Shown: piece after piece, positions 32,403-33,476 of the stretch | How positions within the stretch are numbered: position 1 is the first letter of the stretch | Layout of the letters: each line of letters opens with the position of its first letter | Origin: Bacteroidota bacterium | GTDB lineage: Bacteria; Bacteroidota; Bacteroidia; Sphingobacteriales; Sphingobacteriaceae | Assembly (NCBI GenBank): GCA_013288235.1 | Contig: JABDCF010000038.1 | Location: forward strand, 1 to 33,476 | Direction: 5' to 3' | DNA length: 33,476 nt | Program-made: the position numbers and the translations under genes | Notes under the pieces: generated by a model | Seen by the model: only the letters and a program-made list of their open reading frames with translations | Databases searched by the model: none | What the model was told of the DNA's origin: nothing

Positions 32403-33476
32403 ATGAAAAAAACAATCCTCGGTTTCGCGTTATTTTTATGGTTCAATGCAGGCTATAGTCAGTCATCCGTACACGACCTGCAATTTGATACGCTTGCGAA
32501 ACGCTGGGATGAAGCCATTCCATTGGGTAATGGGATGCTTGGCTCCCTGGTTTGGCAAAAAGACGATAAACTCCGTTTTTCATTAGATAGGGCTGACCTG
32601 TGGGATCTGCGCCCGATGAAAGGGCTGCACCGTAAAGAATTTAGTTACCAGTGGGTTATTGGGCAAGTGATGAAAAAAGATTATTCCCCGGTACAACAAT
32701 ACCTTGATGAGCCTTATGACAAGGAACCTGCACCATCCCGTATTCCGGGAGGCGCGCTTGAGTTCGATGTTAAGGACTGGGGTAAAGTGCAATCCGTCCA
32801 CTTATTTATCAAGCAGGCGCTTTGCGAGGTAAAATGGACAAATGGCACCATTTTAAAAACGTTCGTAAATGCAACTGCGCCTCTCGGTTGGTTTCGGTTC
32901 GAAAACTTAAAGGCGGGGTTTAAGCCGCAACTGATAATGCCCAAATTCCAGGGTGCTGTGAAAATATCAGGCGACCCTGTTGGTGGCGATGACCTTTCGA
33001 GGCTGGGATATACACAAGGAACGATTAAACAAACAGGGAACAGCATAACATACGATCAGCAGGGCTGGGGCGGGTTTAAATATGAAATTAACGTATGCTG
33101 GCGGCGAATAGATAAGGGCACGGTAGAAGGCGTTTGGAGTATCTCATCGCAATATCCGGATAAAAAAACAGCTGTAACTGCATCCGCGGTAACGCAAACG
33201 GCCTTGAAGAAGCATTACTCTGACGCGTATGTTTCACATACTTTGTGGTGGCGTAATTTCTGGAGCAAATCAGCCATTCAAGTGCCCGATACTTTGCTGG
33301 AAAAGCAATGGTATATGGAGCAATATAAATTTGGTTCAGCATCAAGGAGGGGCGCACCGCCTATCTCGCTACAAGCCGTGTGGACCGCAGATAACGGGCG
33401 TATACCGCCTTGGAAAGGCGACTACCATCATGACCTGAATACACAACTAAGTTATTGGCCGTGTTACAGCGCTAAT
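32403..33476 (+). CDS. GH95-like secreted glycoside hydrolase, 5' part
   Basis: The first 358 codons of a gene cut by the window end. The signal peptide covers residues 1-19 (ILGFALFLWFNAGYS). The N-terminal motif RWDEAIPLGNGMLGSLVW is the beta-sandwich opening of GH95 alpha-fucosidase/galactosidase relatives. Near the end, PPISLQAVWTADNGRIPPW and GDYHHDLNTQLSYWP match the GH95 segment in which the barrel begins (LQG.W....PPW...YH..IN.Q..YWP). The catalytic acid lies beyond the window. It probably cleaves alpha-fucosyl or related glycans after export. The ATG at 32403 directly precedes the signal peptide. Divergent from gltB. Confidence 0.82.
   Translation, partial: MKKTILGFALFLWFNAGYSQSSVHDLQFDTLAKRWDEAIPLGNGMLGSLVWQKDDKLRFSLDRADLWDLRPMKGLHRKEFSYQWVIGQVMKKDYSPVQQYLDEPYDKEPAPSRIPGGALEFDVKDWGKVQSVHLFIKQALCEVKWTNGTILKTFVNATAPLGWFRFENLKAGFKPQLIMPKFQGAVKISGDPVGGDDLSRLGYTQGTIKQTGNSITYDQQGWGGFKYEINVCWRRIDKGTVEGVWSISSQYPDKKTAVTASAVTQTALKKHYSDAYVSHTLWWRNFWSKSAIQVPDTLLEKQWYMEQYKFGSASRRGAPPISLQAVWTADNGRIPPWKGDYHHDLNTQLSYWPCYSAN

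Noticed and set aside
1..33476. tRNA, rRNA or known riboswitches
   Set aside because: I looked through the intergenic regions and saw no cloverleaf, rRNA motif or riboswitch core that I could support.

Overview
The window looks like a chromosomal piece from a Bacteroidota member of the Sphingobacteriaceae, closest in style to Mucilaginibacter or Pedobacter. This rests on protein style (Bacteroidota-type RpsL, tyrosine ammonia-lyase, GltB), Bacteroidota-type promoters (TTG about 20 bp before TAnnTTTG), few Shine-Dalgarno sites and many short intergenic repeats. The taxonomic call is inference; no rRNA is present.

Layout. (1) 99-2764 (+): ketosynthase, chain-length-factor-like ketosynthase and hotdog dehydratase, the elongation genes of an aryl-polyene/flexirubin-type pathway, followed 4 bp later by an Rpn-like PD-(D/E)XK nuclease gene. 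(2) 3687-6905: a yeast-Tyr1-like prephenate dehydrogenase (-), a membrane coiled-coil protein, an EVE/PUA-like protein and a glyoxalase-fold protein. (3) 6906-8079: a repeat-rich gap, then rpsL with its own promoter. The 3' end of rpsL is fused tail-to-tail to the cut 3' end of a ketosynthase-like gene. (4) 8034-15206 (-): the second flexirubin block, transcribed from right to left as aryl-acid ligase, tyrosine ammonia-lyase, FabG, ApeP-like dehydratase, ketosynthase, TlpA-like oxidoreductase and the truncated ketosynthase-like gene. (5) 15600-16937: secreted esterase and a His/Pro-rich secreted peptide. (6) 17174-24830 (+): a signalling module made of a single-domain response regulator, an 1885-residue poly-HAMP hybrid kinase with three receiver domains, and a receiver-kinase protein. 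(7) 24905-25704 (-): a toxin-antitoxin pair with a frameshifted toxin, preceded by a small coiled-coil gene that is itself split in two frames. (8) 26015-32016 (-): gltB-gltD glutamate synthase with a good terminator. (9) 32403-end (+): start of a GH95-like secreted glycosidase.

How it fits together. Prephenate dehydrogenase would supply tyrosine, the ammonia-lyase would make 4-coumarate, the ligase would activate it, and the ketosynthase/CLF, FabG and dehydratases would extend it to an aryl polyene. The cluster is visibly incomplete here: no acyl carrier protein, DarA/DarB, transporter or acyltransferase is seen.

The most unusual signals are the rpsL/ketosynthase junction, the fungal-like TyrA, the nine 276-bp poly-HAMP repeats, and several families of intergenic repeats. 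The repeats include degenerate 7-8 bp arrays that form long hairpins, a 42-bp tandem repeat with a palindromic core, and hairpins bracketing the tlpA-like gene.
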